From Guillardia theta CCMP2712 (Eukaryota; Cryptophyceae; Pyrenomonadales; Geminigeraceae): a stretch of 64,000 bases of DNA. Positions 1-10,140 of the stretch are shown in pieces (within the stretch, counting starts at the first letter, position 1; each line of letters begins with the position of its first letter). A program made the translations under genes and the position numbers. Below the pieces are notes generated by a model. The model was not told where the DNA came from and made no database searches. It saw only the letters and a program-made list of their open reading frames with translations. Location of the stretch: positions 103,026 through 167,025 of the forward strand of contig NW_005434560.1 of assembly GCF_000315625.1 (NCBI RefSeq), in the 5' to 3' direction.

Positions 1-1
1 T

Positions 2-2152
2 TTCTCCGGTGTGGCCGGGGAGGACAGCTTCGCGGGCGTCCAGAACTCGCTCAGCCTCTGCTCGAATCTTCAGCTCTGTTCTCTTCAGGAGTTCTATGTA
101 CAGGGCTACCATACGCTCGGGCGCAAGATCAACCGGGTGCAGAAGGATGGGAGCTGCATCGATTCCGGGAATTGCCTGGCGACCCCCTACCAACTGCAGG
201 ACGGCCTATTCTGCGGTGCTGCGGGATATCTGAAGGCCCTGGACCCTTCGGACGTGGCGAGGAGGTACGACCCGATATGCAGGGTGGACCCCCTGGTCAC
301 TCCCCTGGTGAGGATGTTCTGCACCGCCGATAGGGCGTCCATATCGAGTGCCTGTGACCTCGACCCGAGCTATGCCACCGTGTCCAACGTCCAGGAGCTC
401 TGCAGACTCTGGGACGAGGACTACAACTACCAGTCGCTGCCCAACATCGACCGCGCGCTCAACCGGGCGCTTCTCCGCTTCTTCAAGCGCGGTTTCACGA
501 CCTGGGACGAGTACCAGAGGCGGGCGACCTGCGCGGCGACGGTGTTCAACCTGATGGGGGTGTACGCGGGGCAGCAGACGCAGGGCACGGGCGGCACGCA
601 GTGGTACTCCGTCGAGCTCGAGCCGGGGGTACCTACCTATTTTCCTCCCTATGCTTCGCTGTACGTCTTCCGCGACGCTTCCCAGATGGAGATCCCGGCG
701 GCGTGGTGGGTGCAGTGCGTGCTGCTGGACTCTTCCGTGAACGTGGAGCTCCTTGAAAGTGCATCCACCGACCAGGTGCCGTGCCGCGGGTGGGAGAACG
801 CCAAGACCGCGGGGTACCAGCCGCAGACGGTGCGTGACTTCCTCCTTAGCTCCCCGAGGGTGTACCTGGAATCCGGGATGAACTCGCCTACCAATGAGAC
901 GCAGATCGCGCTGAGCATCTACGACAACCTCTTCGAGCAGGTGTCCCTGGCAAGGCACACCGTGCAGGGCGCCATGGGGGGAGGGGAGCATCGGCTTTCC
1001 TATGTGTATTATCGCACCTTGAAGGACCTGTATCTCACCGACGAGGACTACAATGAATTCGCGAATGCGGTCGACAGTGGTGGCAACAGCAACAACGATA
1101 AGGTGTTCAAGACCAATGCCGTACCCCGGGATGACGGGACATACCCCTTCTACGACGATTCCGACATCCCCGGCATATTCCAGCAGGTGGTGAACTACAT
1201 GATGAGCGGGAGTGTCAGGGATGGCTACTTCCCCCCCGGGTCGGGTGTGAACCGCCTGTCCAAGGCGATGGGATCGTTCACGAAGACGTCGCTCTCGGAC
1301 GGCTTCCTCGATCTCGGCCCTGCGTACTTCGACCCATCCCTGGGCGTGCTGCAGTACACCCTGCCGACCCTGGCGCCTTCGTTCTTCGAGGCGGAGTTGG
1401 ACAGGATCCTTGCGGGAGTGCTGAAGCAGGAGGATGACCTGCAAGATTGGAAAGATATCGGGCTCGAGTATGAGTACGATGCCTTCAAGGACTATGCCAC
1501 CCTTGCCGACCTTTCCACAGGGACTATGCGCATGACCAAGTGCCTCAATGTCAACTTCAATACCTCCGAGCCCGGGGTGAATCAGAACTTCATCAGGCCA
1601 TTCGTGAGGCTGCTGGATCAGAACGCCGGGGGTGAGGACATATATGTCTGTGACAGCGATGTGGGCTACGACAGGCGCACCGGGCAGAGCTGTGGGCTGA
1701 TGCATGACTCGTTAGATGACAATTGCTCCACTCGATTCGTCTATCTCCGCGAGTACAACAACGGGGAGGGCATCGTGGTGCAGACGCATTGCAAGCAACC
1801 CCTCTTTGTGCGGGATCTGGTGGAAGACGACAAGCGTAAGATCGCGGACCTCTCCCGCCTCGACCTTGACACGGCAAACCCCGCGGGGGCCATCTGCCTC
1901 CGCACGGATTCCACGTGCTTGCAGGGCGGTGGGTTGGAGGGGAGTTCGGTAGGAGTGGTGTCCGTCGTTCCCACCTTGGGTGTGGAGGTGCAGACATTCT
2001 ACCGCGAGATGCAGAGCGGTGACCCCAACTCCGACAAGTTCTACGGGCCGCTGTACCAGAAGGCTTCCACCCGCTGGTACCCAGCGTGGGTGGACTGCTA
2101 CGGTGTCCCGGGGGTGACAGAGCAACCTCCAGGCCTGGACGGGCTGGGATAG
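2..2152 (+). CDS. Large cysteine-rich ectodomain protein, 5' part missing (left frame of split glycoprotein)
   Basis: The frame is open from base 2, so the start lies left of the window. About 716 residues are visible, with many Cys and several N-x-S/T sites and no membrane segment, as in a lumenal or virion-surface ectodomain. It stops at 2152, but the +1 frame is already open from 2118 and continues as the next 2089-residue ORF with the same composition. The two are therefore probably one gene. A mini-intron (for example 2090-2132, a GTGAC branch-like site 15 bases before an AG) or a one-base indel near 2118-2150 would join them. No known family was recognised. Role is inferred: surface or fusion glycoprotein. 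Confidence 0.75.
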   Translation, partial: FSGVAGEDSFAGVQNSLSLCSNLQLCSLQEFYVQGYHTLGRKINRVQKDGSCIDSGNCLATPYQLQDGLFCGAAGYLKALDPSDVARRYDPICRVDPLVTPLVRMFCTADRASISSACDLDPSYATVSNVQELCRLWDEDYNYQSLPNIDRALNRALLRFFKRGFTTWDEYQRRATCAATVFNLMGVYAGQQTQGTGGTQWYSVELEPGVPTYFPPYASLYVFRDASQMEIPAAWWVQCVLLDSSVNVELLESASTDQVPCRGWENAKTAGYQPQTVRDFLLSSPRVYLESGMNSPTNETQIALSIYDNLFEQVSLARHTVQGAMGGGEHRLSYVYYRTLKDLYLTDEDYNEFANAVDSGGNSNNDKVFKTNAVPRDDGTYPFYDDSDIPGIFQQVVNYMMSGSVRDGYFPPGSGVNRLSKAMGSFTKTSLSDGFLDLGPAYFDPSLGVLQYTLPTLAPSFFEAELDRILAGVLKQEDDLQDWKDIGLEYEYDAFKDYATLADLSTGTMRMTKCLNVNFNTSEPGVNQNFIRPFVRLLDQNAGGEDIYVCDSDVGYDRRTGQSCGLMHDSLDDNCSTRFVYLREYNNGEGIVVQTHCKQPLFVRDLVEDDKRKIADLSRLDLDTANPAGAICLRTDSTCLQGGGLEGSSVGVVSVVPTLGVEVQTFYREMQSGDPNSDKFYGPLYQKASTRWYPAWVDCYGVPGVTEQPPGLDGLG

Positions 2153-2159
2153 GGCGCGC

Positions 2160-5100
2160 GTGGAGCAGGCAAGGGAGATTCTGCTTGCTAGAGAGAATGC
2201 GGAGGGCTCGAGCCCCAACCTACAGGTCCTGGACCTAGAGGCGATCTGGAATAGCAGCAGCACCCGCCCGGTGAGCTTCTCCGTCCGCTGCAACGTCTCC
2301 TCGTGCACCACCAGCACCGGGGTTTCGTTCGATTGCGGCAGCGACGGCCAGTGCAACGTCCGGATGGATAACATGGCCGTCCATGCCATGTCCCTGCGCC
2401 TGACCGAGCCCTCCGTGTACTTCTGCGCGTCCAGCGAGGCGCAGGCGAGGGAGCGGTGCCCGGCGCGGAGGACGAACGACAGCGTCCTGGTGGAGATCAG
2501 GAACAACCTCTGGTACTGCAAGGCCGACTGCGTGAGGAAGACGCTCCTGAAGTACGTCGGGAAGCACTCCATCAAGTACCGCGGACTCAGGGAGGACGTG
2601 CTGGGCTTCACCCCCTCGGACAGGAGCGCAATCGGGCTGAGCGATACGAGCAACGCCCGGGACGGCTATTCGCAGAAGGACAGCTTCCGGCTGGTGCACC
2701 ACCTGATGAGGAAGCAGATCTTTGGCTCGGGTAACGCGCTCCCTGGCTCCATCTACAACAGCGTCTGGATGAAGCCCAGCGCGCTGAGTGCCTCCTTCAT
2801 GGACCGCCACTCGCTCTACCCCTTCCAGGCCCTCACCCTGTACGATTACGTGAATTACGTCGAGCAGGCCGACACGATGCGGAAGCAGCCGCTGGACACC
2901 TGCATCAACCAGGCGGTCGACGTCACCGAGTGCTCGAAGGACCAGATCACGGGGCAGCGCGTCCATCGCAGCAGCCTGGAGCAGTGCGCCTCGGAGCTGA
3001 AGCGGAGGTCTTCCTTGGTTGCCAATCCGGGCTACGCTGTGCTTGTGAAGCTGAGGGGAGAGGAGCTCACCTCTTCGCATCTGCTTCATTGGGCGGCGGC
3101 ATCGCGCCCGGAGAGGGACCGTTTCGTCGACTGGGTGACGAGCGCCGGCCGTTGCTCGGAGACGCGCCAGTCCGAGGCGGTGTGCTACCTGACCGGGGAC
3201 GGGAATGTGTTCACCATCAACCCCTGGCTGGGCGGCGGGTTCAATATCCACGAGGCCTGCGACACCGTGCCGCTGCCGGAGCAGCTCACCCGGGTGATCA
3301 GCGCGGACTGCTTCCCCCAGGGGTCCGGGACTTGCAGGAATTACACCGCCCTGGTCTATACCCCCTGTGTCTCCAAGAACAATCAGCCCCCGAGCAGGAC
3401 GGACATCTTCACCTCCGCCTCCAACAATCTGTGTGAGAAGGCGCCGCGCCCCAACTCAACCTGCCTGCAGAGGCAGGGTCTGTACGGGGGCGGGGAGGGG
3501 GAGGGCATGACCGATCTGTACACTCGGCCTTTGTATTCCATGCCCTACTCGGGGATCTTCGGCATGGAGCCCAACCCTTCCTACCATTCCAGGACTCCGT
3601 CCAATGGCATTCTAAGGCAGTCCTTCATGGATCTGGGGGGTGGTTTCTTCGTCGCGGACCTTCAGACCCTGGAGGATGGGATGACCGACAACCTGCTGCC
3701 GGCCTGCATGCCGCTCTGGTACCCCACCAAGGCAGACGGCTCCCCCGACCTTGCGGGCAGGGACCCGTGCTCGAACAACAGCATGGACTGGCTCTCCTCT
3801 TACTCCGTCGATTCCCGCGTCGACTACGACCTTAACCGGGTGGATCTCGGGAACACCGTGGCGGAGGGCCAGCTGCCGCCGTGGGACTGCCCCGTCCGGG
3901 AGATGCACTTCTGGGGCGGGGGCGACGCCTCCTTCCGGCCCAGGGCGCCATACGGGCCGAGGGCAGGGGTGATGTTCTTCGAGGCGAGCAACATGGGGGG
4001 GAGTGCCGGAAACGGGATGTCGAATCCGGTGCAGCCCTATGGGGTGGAGATGCCCGGCCTGCAAAGGCCGTACTTTGCATCGGAGATCTGCAGCTGCTCC
4101 TCTGCGGGGGACTGTTCGTTCCAGGTCGTTTCCAAGGAGAGCTGTTCTATCCTTTCAACGGTTGATTTCCTCTCGGGGGAGAAGTGGTACACCCAGCAGG
4201 CGCACGCCGGGGCGGCGGGCTGCCGGACCTCTACTGACTGGCCGCACTCGGGGGGCATGCTAAGGGACGGGACTTACCTGACCGCCTCTGCTCAGGACTG
4301 TCCCGTCCACGACCGCCTGCGCGAGTTCCAGCTGCGCTACATCCCTGTGCAAGTCACAGCGGATGCCGGGAGGACCACCCTGGACGAAGGCGGGGAATGC
4401 CACATGGGGAGGATGGTCAGCGTGCCTTCCACCGTCCCGCTCGGGGGGCAGTGCCACCGCTACAACTACTCCCACCTCGAGTGCTCGGTGACGGCTATCT
4501 CCGGGGGAGAGGGTGCAGTGACGGAGGTTAGCTACCACCACCTGGATGTTCCTAGGTCGACCATGTACCTGGAACAGCTGTCACGGAACTTCCGCAGGCG
4601 CTGCGGGCAGTGCCAGGCTCCCCCCAAGACGGAGAAGTTCGTCAACAGGGCTGATCGGAGCATCCATGGCGTCAGCTACCTCGCCGACGGCCGCTTCACG
4701 AGCTTCGGCGTGCCCGTCAGGCTGTCCCTCGCCCGCATGCTGGCCCGGGACATACGGCAGCAGGTATGCGGGAATCAGGCGCAGTGTTCCCTGCTGGACT
4801 CCGTGGCGAACACGAACGAATGGACGATCGACAACTTCATGGGGAAGTACCTCCGTGACATCGCCGGGCTCTTCACCTCGGGAGGGGCTGCGGGGAGCAT
4901 CACCCCGCCTGCTCCCAGCCTGGTGGACGACACGATGTTCTGGGGGCGCAACTGGACCTTCTGCACGGAGACGGAGCGCAACCTGACGACCGGGCAGTAC
5001 CGACGGGAGTGCTTCGGGAGCATACCGAAGGACACCTGGATGCATCCCTCGCTGCGCAGCCCTTCCTGCAAGTCCGCGATGCTGTCCAGCACCCCCACCC

Positions 5101-8100
5101 GGGCGGCGATGATCCCTGTGAGGATCTGCACCCTCGATGCCACGATGAACGACCTCTGCATCCGCATCGGTGACTTCATCCAGCGCATCCAGGCGGCCAA
5201 CTGCAAGGCAGCGGGGGTGTGCAGCGACCAGAAGTTCCTATACAACCCGGCGGCTTACAGCATCTCGAACCAGCAGTTCATCACGGAGACGGTCCTGGAC
5301 TTTTACGAGTCGGTGTCCGCCGGGGTCTGCGCGGCGTCCTACACCACGGGGATGGTGGCCGAGGTCATCGCGCAGAACAATGTCATGAGGGGCAAGTGCC
5401 CGGCCCAGATGCTCGTCCCGGTGCAGACCACCATCTCCCAGCTGCGCCAGGTCGTACAGACGCTCGTGAAGCTGGCGTATTACGTTGCAATGATCGTGAT
5501 CAACTTCCTCAGGCTGGTCACCGGGTTGCCCTCCAATGAGGTCATGCCAGACGTCTTCCGGTGGCTCGACCTGTTCATTAACGAGGCTAAGGTCCTCTTC
5601 GACCAACTGGGAAACATGCTCTTCGGGATCATCCAGGCGACCCCCTTCGGAGAGCAGCTAATGATCATCATCCGGATTATCTGCACACTCTTGAATTGGT
5701 TCATCATGTACTTTTGGCTCCCTGTCATGTGTCCCATTCTTCAGGGTGTGGGTCATGTCTCCCTCTTTATCGCTAACATCCTTAAGGGAATTGCGGAGAT
5801 ATGCATCCTTGGTATATGCCCTTTTGAGTGGATCACATACCAGATCCCGTTAAAGGTCGGTGAGATGCTCGTGGGCATGGACTGCACCCCACGAGAGGTA
5901 TTGGACTGCAACATCGGGGATAACTACCAGCCCAGCGCCGGGGACGGGACGCTCCCCACCCCGACGCGCTGCTGGGCCAGCTACTTGAGCAGCGTGGCCG
6001 ATTCCGGGAAGTTGTCGTGCTCTGGTGCGGACACCTGCGCCAGGGGGTTGACCTCGGACAATGCCGATACGGTAGTGTGCGATGCGTGCCCCTTCGGTGC
6101 CGACGTCACCGTCACGAACCGTTTCGGCTGCGACCCCATCCGCAAGCAGTGCTCCTGCAATGTCCAGCAGATCTCGCAGACACCCTGCATGACGCACGAG
6201 CAGTGCATCAACCAGGCGGGAGCTACCTGCGTGTTCATGAATAGCCGCGTGGAGCAGACGTTTGGGAACATACCCTGTGGTCAGTGCACCAGCCAGCCCA
6301 TGTGTGTGATCCAGCCTGGGCAGACCTACGGGTCTTGCTCTTGCTTCTTGACGAAGGTGGTACCGGAGTCTTGCTCTGTGAGTGAGGTAGGGATGAATGT
6401 TCAGTACAAGCTATCCGGGCTGTGCCTGGCGCAGGTTTCAGGTAGCATGGGCGGCTTCACCGCCGAGACGAGCTCTACCTACACAATTAGCTACAACAAC
6501 CTCCTTGCAACGCCGTGCTACAACGCGGATTCTTCCAGGATCTATTGCTACAGCGTCTACAGCTCGGCCTTCAGCTACGCTCCCATGCTCGTCTCCCTGG
6601 GTGTCAGCGGGCTCTCCGGTTCCGGCTCCCAGTCCCCCTACGGCAGGCGCTTGCTCGGCATCGAAGGCGCTCCTGACTTTTTCAGCCACGACGAGCTCTG
6701 CATGGACGCCTGGGACGACTTTCTCGCCACCAACCGCAGCACGAGGGTGATGGCCGGTTGTGTCACCCGGTTTGCCGCGACCTACGACGTCGTGTCGGCG
6801 CACGGGCTGCTGGACTACATCCCCCCGAACATGTTTGTGAGCTGGGCGGACTTCCTGACCACAGTGGGTGACAGGCCGGACTCCCTCCTGGTCCTCCTGT
6901 ACTCCCCTGGCCTTGCCTTCGAGCTCCTCCTCCGCACCCCCCTGTACCACCGCCTGGTCAGGCACTACCGAGCCTGGACGGCCGCGCTGACGGAGCTTTA
7001 CCTCGACGTGACGGTGCACCGCAGGATCCAGCCCAACGGCGGGCTGCACTATGAGGTGGACGCAGAGGGCGGCGTGTTCATCCATGGGCACAACATCAGC
7101 GAGTTTACACTCATTCTCCTCAATCTGCTCCACAGGTTTAATCTGAGCGCGAATACGTTGTACCCTGGTAACGTATCCCTTGCCATCCGCAACCAGGAGT
7201 CTGTCCGAAAGTTGCTGTCTATGACAGCCACCTCGCCACTCGCCACGGAGCTTCTCTACAACGGGACGGGGATACAGGAGAGACTTTCACGCAGGCATCT
7301 CCTCATGTTTACATCGTGGAAGACCCGCATGGAGGAGGTCCAGCGCTTTACGGGCACTGTCGCCTTGAACGACGGGGTCCCGATGGCCGTGGGAAGAGAG
7401 ACGGCGGCGGACTGGGTCGACAGCCCGTTTGCCTGGCCGCTCCAGTTCGACTTTGGTGGGACGATCTTCGAGTGCCCGCTCCTCGCCAGGACGTTTGAGT
7501 TGACACGCGATGCATTTACCAACACATCGCTGTACTACGCCAACGGGCACACCCTTAAAGCAACCCCCCGCAGCATCGTCTCGGGCAGCTGGCCCTTCAG
7601 CAACCTTCCCTACCGCGGGCCGGTGCCTCCCTTGAAGGAGCCCGCCCGGCAGACCTTCCTGAACATGCTGGTGTTCCGGGCATTGCAGTGGATCGACCAG
7701 ACCCCCTTCAACCGGCAGTTCTTCTACGACCTCTTCAGCGCCTTACCCGGGATGCTCAGGGATTTTGCCCGCTGCGACCGCCAGGCGGTGATGCTCTGCA
7801 GCCGCCACCACTACACGCTCCTCGTCTCGGGCTTCGTCATCGCCGTGGTGTGGTCTGGAGTGTCGCTCGTGGCGTCTTCCTTCCGCATCCCGTACCTGAC
7901 CACATTCCTCTGGATGGTTCCCACCTGCATCTTCCAGGATTTCGTCGAGGTCCTCAACTTCTTCTTCCCCGCCACACTCCGCTTCCCCGACAGTCTGCAG
8001 AAGAGCCCCGGCTGTCTGGACGCAGCCCCGAATGCCACGGCCAGGAAGGACTGCCTCCTCTCCTGCTCCCTCCAGCCCTTTGAGTACGTCTCCTGGGAGT

Positions 8101-8429
8101 CCGAGGTGGCGTGGTGGACTTGCTTCGCCTCTACCGGCCTGTGTCGGTCCGTCGATGGCGTGGTGACGAGCATGCCCCTCCTCAACAAGCTGACCTCTCT
8201 CCACCGCGATCTCGTCGTCAAGGCCGCCATCGTGGAGGGCGAAAACGCGGACATGATCCTCGCCCAGTCCGTCTGCGCCGCGCTCAACGTATGGAGGGTC
8301 ATACCCATCGTGATCCTACTCTTCATCGTCATGTACGCCTTCAGCGTCATCGCCACCTTCCCCTTCTTCGTGGTCAACGAGTTCGTCCGGCTCGCGATAC
8401 AGGGCGTCATCATGAGCCACACGGACTGA
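2160..8429 (+). CDS. Giant cysteine-rich multi-pass glycoprotein (right frame, C-terminal part)
   Basis: The frame is open from 2118; the first possible start is a GTG at 2160 and there is no ATG near it, which supports its being a continuation of the ORF ending at 2152. It is 2089 residues long. The first ~1100 residues are Cys- and N-glycosylation-rich. Hydrophobic helices follow around residues 1100-1240 (nt 5460-5830), then a dense Cys block resembling EGF/disulfide modules (nt 5880-6410), a second ectodomain with a dibasic 'GRRLLG' site (nt ~6642), and C-terminal hydrophobic segments at nt 7810-7990 and 8280-8420. This is consistent with a very large type I or multi-pass virion surface protein. 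Function is not assigned. Confidence 0.8.
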   Translation: MEQAREILLARENAEGSSPNLQVLDLEAIWNSSSTRPVSFSVRCNVSSCTTSTGVSFDCGSDGQCNVRMDNMAVHAMSLRLTEPSVYFCASSEAQARERCPARRTNDSVLVEIRNNLWYCKADCVRKTLLKYVGKHSIKYRGLREDVLGFTPSDRSAIGLSDTSNARDGYSQKDSFRLVHHLMRKQIFGSGNALPGSIYNSVWMKPSALSASFMDRHSLYPFQALTLYDYVNYVEQADTMRKQPLDTCINQAVDVTECSKDQITGQRVHRSSLEQCASELKRRSSLVANPGYAVLVKLRGEELTSSHLLHWAAASRPERDRFVDWVTSAGRCSETRQSEAVCYLTGDGNVFTINPWLGGGFNIHEACDTVPLPEQLTRVISADCFPQGSGTCRNYTALVYTPCVSKNNQPPSRTDIFTSASNNLCEKAPRPNSTCLQRQGLYGGGEGEGMTDLYTRPLYSMPYSGIFGMEPNPSYHSRTPSNGILRQSFMDLGGGFFVADLQTLEDGMTDNLLPACMPLWYPTKADGSPDLAGRDPCSNNSMDWLSSYSVDSRVDYDLNRVDLGNTVAEGQLPPWDCPVREMHFWGGGDASFRPRAPYGPRAGVMFFEASNMGGSAGNGMSNPVQPYGVEMPGLQRPYFASEICSCSSAGDCSFQVVSKESCSILSTVDFLSGEKWYTQQAHAGAAGCRTSTDWPHSGGMLRDGTYLTASAQDCPVHDRLREFQLRYIPVQVTADAGRTTLDEGGECHMGRMVSVPSTVPLGGQCHRYNYSHLECSVTAISGGEGAVTEVSYHHLDVPRSTMYLEQLSRNFRRRCGQCQAPPKTEKFVNRADRSIHGVSYLADGRFTSFGVPVRLSLARMLARDIRQQVCGNQAQCSLLDSVANTNEWTIDNFMGKYLRDIAGLFTSGGAAGSITPPAPSLVDDTMFWGRNWTFCTETERNLTTGQYRRECFGSIPKDTWMHPSLRSPSCKSAMLSSTPTRAAMIPVRICTLDATMNDLCIRIGDFIQRIQAANCKAAGVCSDQKFLYNPAAYSISNQQFITETVLDFYESVSAGVCAASYTTGMVAEVIAQNNVMRGKCPAQMLVPVQTTISQLRQVVQTLVKLAYYVAMIVINFLRLVTGLPSNEVMPDVFRWLDLFINEAKVLFDQLGNMLFGIIQATPFGEQLMIIIRIICTLLNWFIMYFWLPVMCPILQGVGHVSLFIANILKGIAEICILGICPFEWITYQIPLKVGEMLVGMDCTPREVLDCNIGDNYQPSAGDGTLPTPTRCWASYLSSVADSGKLSCSGADTCARGLTSDNADTVVCDACPFGADVTVTNRFGCDPIRKQCSCNVQQISQTPCMTHEQCINQAGATCVFMNSRVEQTFGNIPCGQCTSQPMCVIQPGQTYGSCSCFLTKVVPESCSVSEVGMNVQYKLSGLCLAQVSGSMGGFTAETSSTYTISYNNLLATPCYNADSSRIYCYSVYSSAFSYAPMLVSLGVSGLSGSGSQSPYGRRLLGIEGAPDFFSHDELCMDAWDDFLATNRSTRVMAGCVTRFAATYDVVSAHGLLDYIPPNMFVSWADFLTTVGDRPDSLLVLLYSPGLAFELLLRTPLYHRLVRHYRAWTAALTELYLDVTVHRRIQPNGGLHYEVDAEGGVFIHGHNISEFTLILLNLLHRFNLSANTLYPGNVSLAIRNQESVRKLLSMTATSPLATELLYNGTGIQERLSRRHLLMFTSWKTRMEEVQRFTGTVALNDGVPMAVGRETAADWVDSPFAWPLQFDFGGTIFECPLLARTFELTRDAFTNTSLYYANGHTLKATPRSIVSGSWPFSNLPYRGPVPPLKEPARQTFLNMLVFRALQWIDQTPFNRQFFYDLFSALPGMLRDFARCDRQAVMLCSRHHYTLLVSGFVIAVVWSGVSLVASSFRIPYLTTFLWMVPTCIFQDFVEVLNFFFPATLRFPDSLQKSPGCLDAAPNATARKDCLLSCSLQPFEYVSWESEVAWWTCFASTGLCRSVDGVVTSMPLLNKLTSLHRDLVVKAAIVEGENADMILAQSVCAALNVWRVIPIVILLFIVMYAFSVIATFPFFVVNEFVRLAIQGVIMSHTD

Positions 8430-8440
8430 AGGGGACGGGT

Positions 8441-8450
8441 TGTATTTAAA
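8441..8450 (+). promoter_or_regulatory. TATTTAAA-type promoter element
   Basis: TGTATTTAAA lies 38 bases before the ATG at 8488. The same element with the same spacing precedes at least nine other genes in this window. Confidence 0.6.
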
Positions 8451-8487
8451 CGAGTTGTGATGGGTATGTTTGTCGTACTGAAGAGGA

Positions 8488-8967
8488 ATGCAAATTAATC
8501 ACAAAATATACGCTACTTTGATTGCTTCTCGCGAGCGCGATGATGCCATAATGCGTATGGTAGAGACGTTAATATCCACCCTTGCTTCCGAGCCCCGTGT
8601 TTCCAGGCCCTTCGATTCCAGGGGTCGTACTCGCAAGGAGGCAAAGCTGGCCACTCTCGAGATAAATGATAAAGTCTACTTAGAGCGTATCGAGGAGGTT
8701 CAGGAGTTCATCGACAGGAAGAACAACGGCGACGAGACGCCATGGAGTAAATGCCCATGTTTCTACAGTATCAAGTATCATACCAAGAAGGAGGTGTCTT
8801 TCGAGTCTTGTCAGGAGTACATCAGCATTATGTCATCCAAGATCATTGCCAATCAGCAGGAAATCATCAACTCCACTGTGTTTGAGTCACGCAACCCCAT
8901 CCGCTTTGTGGTTAAGAGCCACGACACCAAGCGTCGCAAGCTCAATGTGTTCGAGACCGAGGATTAA
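8488..8967 (+). CDS. Hypothetical protein, 159 aa, tegument-like
   Basis: A soluble, charged, mostly helical protein with no recognised domain. The ATG at 8488 is the first after a TGTATTTAAA element. An AATAAA polyadenylation-type signal follows the stop at 9008. It is one of a set of small, Lys/Glu-rich proteins driven by this promoter element, and the next gene has similar flanks, so the two may be old duplicates. Function unknown. Confidence 0.7.
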   Translation: MQINHKIYATLIASRERDDAIMRMVETLISTLASEPRVSRPFDSRGRTRKEAKLATLEINDKVYLERIEEVQEFIDRKNNGDETPWSKCPCFYSIKYHTKKEVSFESCQEYISIMSSKIIANQQEIINSTVFESRNPIRFVVKSHDTKRRKLNVFETED

Positions 8968-9007
8968 GGTGTCATGCGAGAGGCAGTAGTCGTAGTGACT
9001 AAACCGC

Positions 9008-9013
9008 AATAAA
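9008..9013 (+). terminator. AATAAA polyadenylation-type signal
   Basis: AATAAA lies 41 bases after the stop at 8967, within a context (ACTAAAnC..CAATAAAYGTTCA) that is repeated after the next gene at 9400-9405. Confidence 0.45.
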
Positions 9014-9065
9014 TGTTCAAAAATAACCTGTCTCACATGAACTGCTAAGATACACGCAGATTGCA

Positions 9066-9075
9066 CGTATTTAAA
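9066..9075 (+). promoter_or_regulatory. TATTTAAA-type promoter element
   Basis: CGTATTTAAA lies 37 bases before the ATG at 9112. Confidence 0.55.
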
Positions 9076-9111
9076 GCGATGGGGTGGATATGAGTGTCTT
9101 TCCGAAGAAGA

Positions 9112-9360
9112 ATGCTCTCCGCACCGACTCAACGCACTACCACGCTCACCGACCATCAGGTCGATCTCGACAAGATCGACGATGACATTGATTATTACAA
9201 GAAGCGAATCAAGTTTCTGCAGCAGGACATACCCAATATGGAACTGCACATGCAGTTCGCAGATGAAGACTCTAAGAAGTATATCAGGGTCTACATCAAT
9301 TGGGCTCGTAGCGAGATCGAACGCTACAATCAGAAGATCAAGGATCTCCCAGTACCGTAA
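9112..9360 (+). CDS. Hypothetical coiled-coil protein, 82 aa
   Basis: The ATG at 9112 has the usual spacing from the promoter element, so an in-frame GTG at 9094 was not used. The product is rich in Asp, Lys and Glu with heptad-like spacing across most of its length, as in a short coiled coil. An AATAAA signal lies at 9400-9405. Function unknown; it could be a small tegument or scaffold-like protein. Confidence 0.65.
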   Translation: MLSAPTQRTTTLTDHQVDLDKIDDDIDYYKKRIKFLQQDIPNMELHMQFADEDSKKYIRVYINWARSEIERYNQKIKDLPVP

Positions 9361-9399
9361 GTCAAAAGACTAGTAGCTGTAGTGTGTACACTAAAACAC

Positions 9400-9405
9400 A
9401 ATAAA
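9400..9405 (+). terminator. AATAAA polyadenylation-type signal
   Basis: It follows the gene ending at 9360; its flanks match those of the signal at 9008. Confidence 0.45.
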
Positions 9406-9430
9406 CGTTCAGAAAATTCACACTACATCT

Positions 9431-10042
9431 TTACTCGGGGGTTAAATGATGCAGCAGGAGGTACTCCGGGGAGATGGGGTGCTTGTAGGGGAGGAAGGGC
9501 ATGCCTAGCTTGATCCGGATTTGCGAGATGATGTTGTACATCTCCGTGTAGGCTTGGAAGATGTTGGGCTCGATGCGTTCCAGGTTTTCGAGGACGTCCC
9601 CATCGCTGTACATGACAAGGCTTGCAATCTGTTGTTTGCTTAAGACTTTCTGGTGGCCCTTGTTCGTGCGGATGACATCCTGCATGACCTCCCATGTTCT
9701 CTGATCCACGTTGTACAGGGCGGTGAACAGGGGTGCGAGCTTCGCCTTCCTCTCCTGCATATCACGGATGAAGTTTCGGAACATGTCGCGCTGCTCGACG
9801 AACATCTCCACCTCGTGCTCCACGAGTATGATGGTCTCCCTCGGGTACCTGGTGTGGATATGCTCCGTGCTGTTGTCCTTGATCAGGAGGAGGATGTCGC
9901 TGTATTTGAAATCGCCCTTGCTGATCACCTTGATCATGTACATGCGCGAATCCCACATGTAGTCGAGCGCGATATGCAGGTCTAGCTCCGATGTCATTTC
10001 TTCAGAATCCGGTCCATCCAATTCAGTCCCTCCCCGTAGCAT
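9431..10042 (-). CDS. Hypothetical protein, 203 aa
   Basis: A soluble helical protein with no recognised motif. The start at 10042 (MLRGG) was chosen because the 15 upstream in-frame codons include a Lys run encoded by an A-rich leader. It is convergent with the gene ending at 9360, and the 70 bases between their stops hold only the AATAAA region. Function unknown. Confidence 0.65.
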   Translation of the reverse strand: MLRGGTELDGPDSEEMTSELDLHIALDYMWDSRMYMIKVISKGDFKYSDILLLIKDNSTEHIHTRYPRETIILVEHEVEMFVEQRDMFRNFIRDMQERKAKLAPLFTALYNVDQRTWEVMQDVIRTNKGHQKVLSKQQIASLVMYSDGDVLENLERIEPNIFQAYTEMYNIISQIRIKLGMPFLPYKHPISPEYLLLHHLTPE

Positions 10043-10140
10043 GGCAACGCGCCAAATAAGAAAAAAAAGAAGCTTCTTTTTGGTCACCGGGGCTCGGATG
10101 GGAGGACCTGGAAAAAAGGAATGGTCAGCGGGGGACGGTT

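Noticed and set aside
206-1705. 499-codon minus-strand ORF under the first glycoprotein
   Set aside because: Third-codon-position GC bias on the plus strand explains a long open antisense frame; Arg/His/Pro/Val-rich composition is typical of a shadow.
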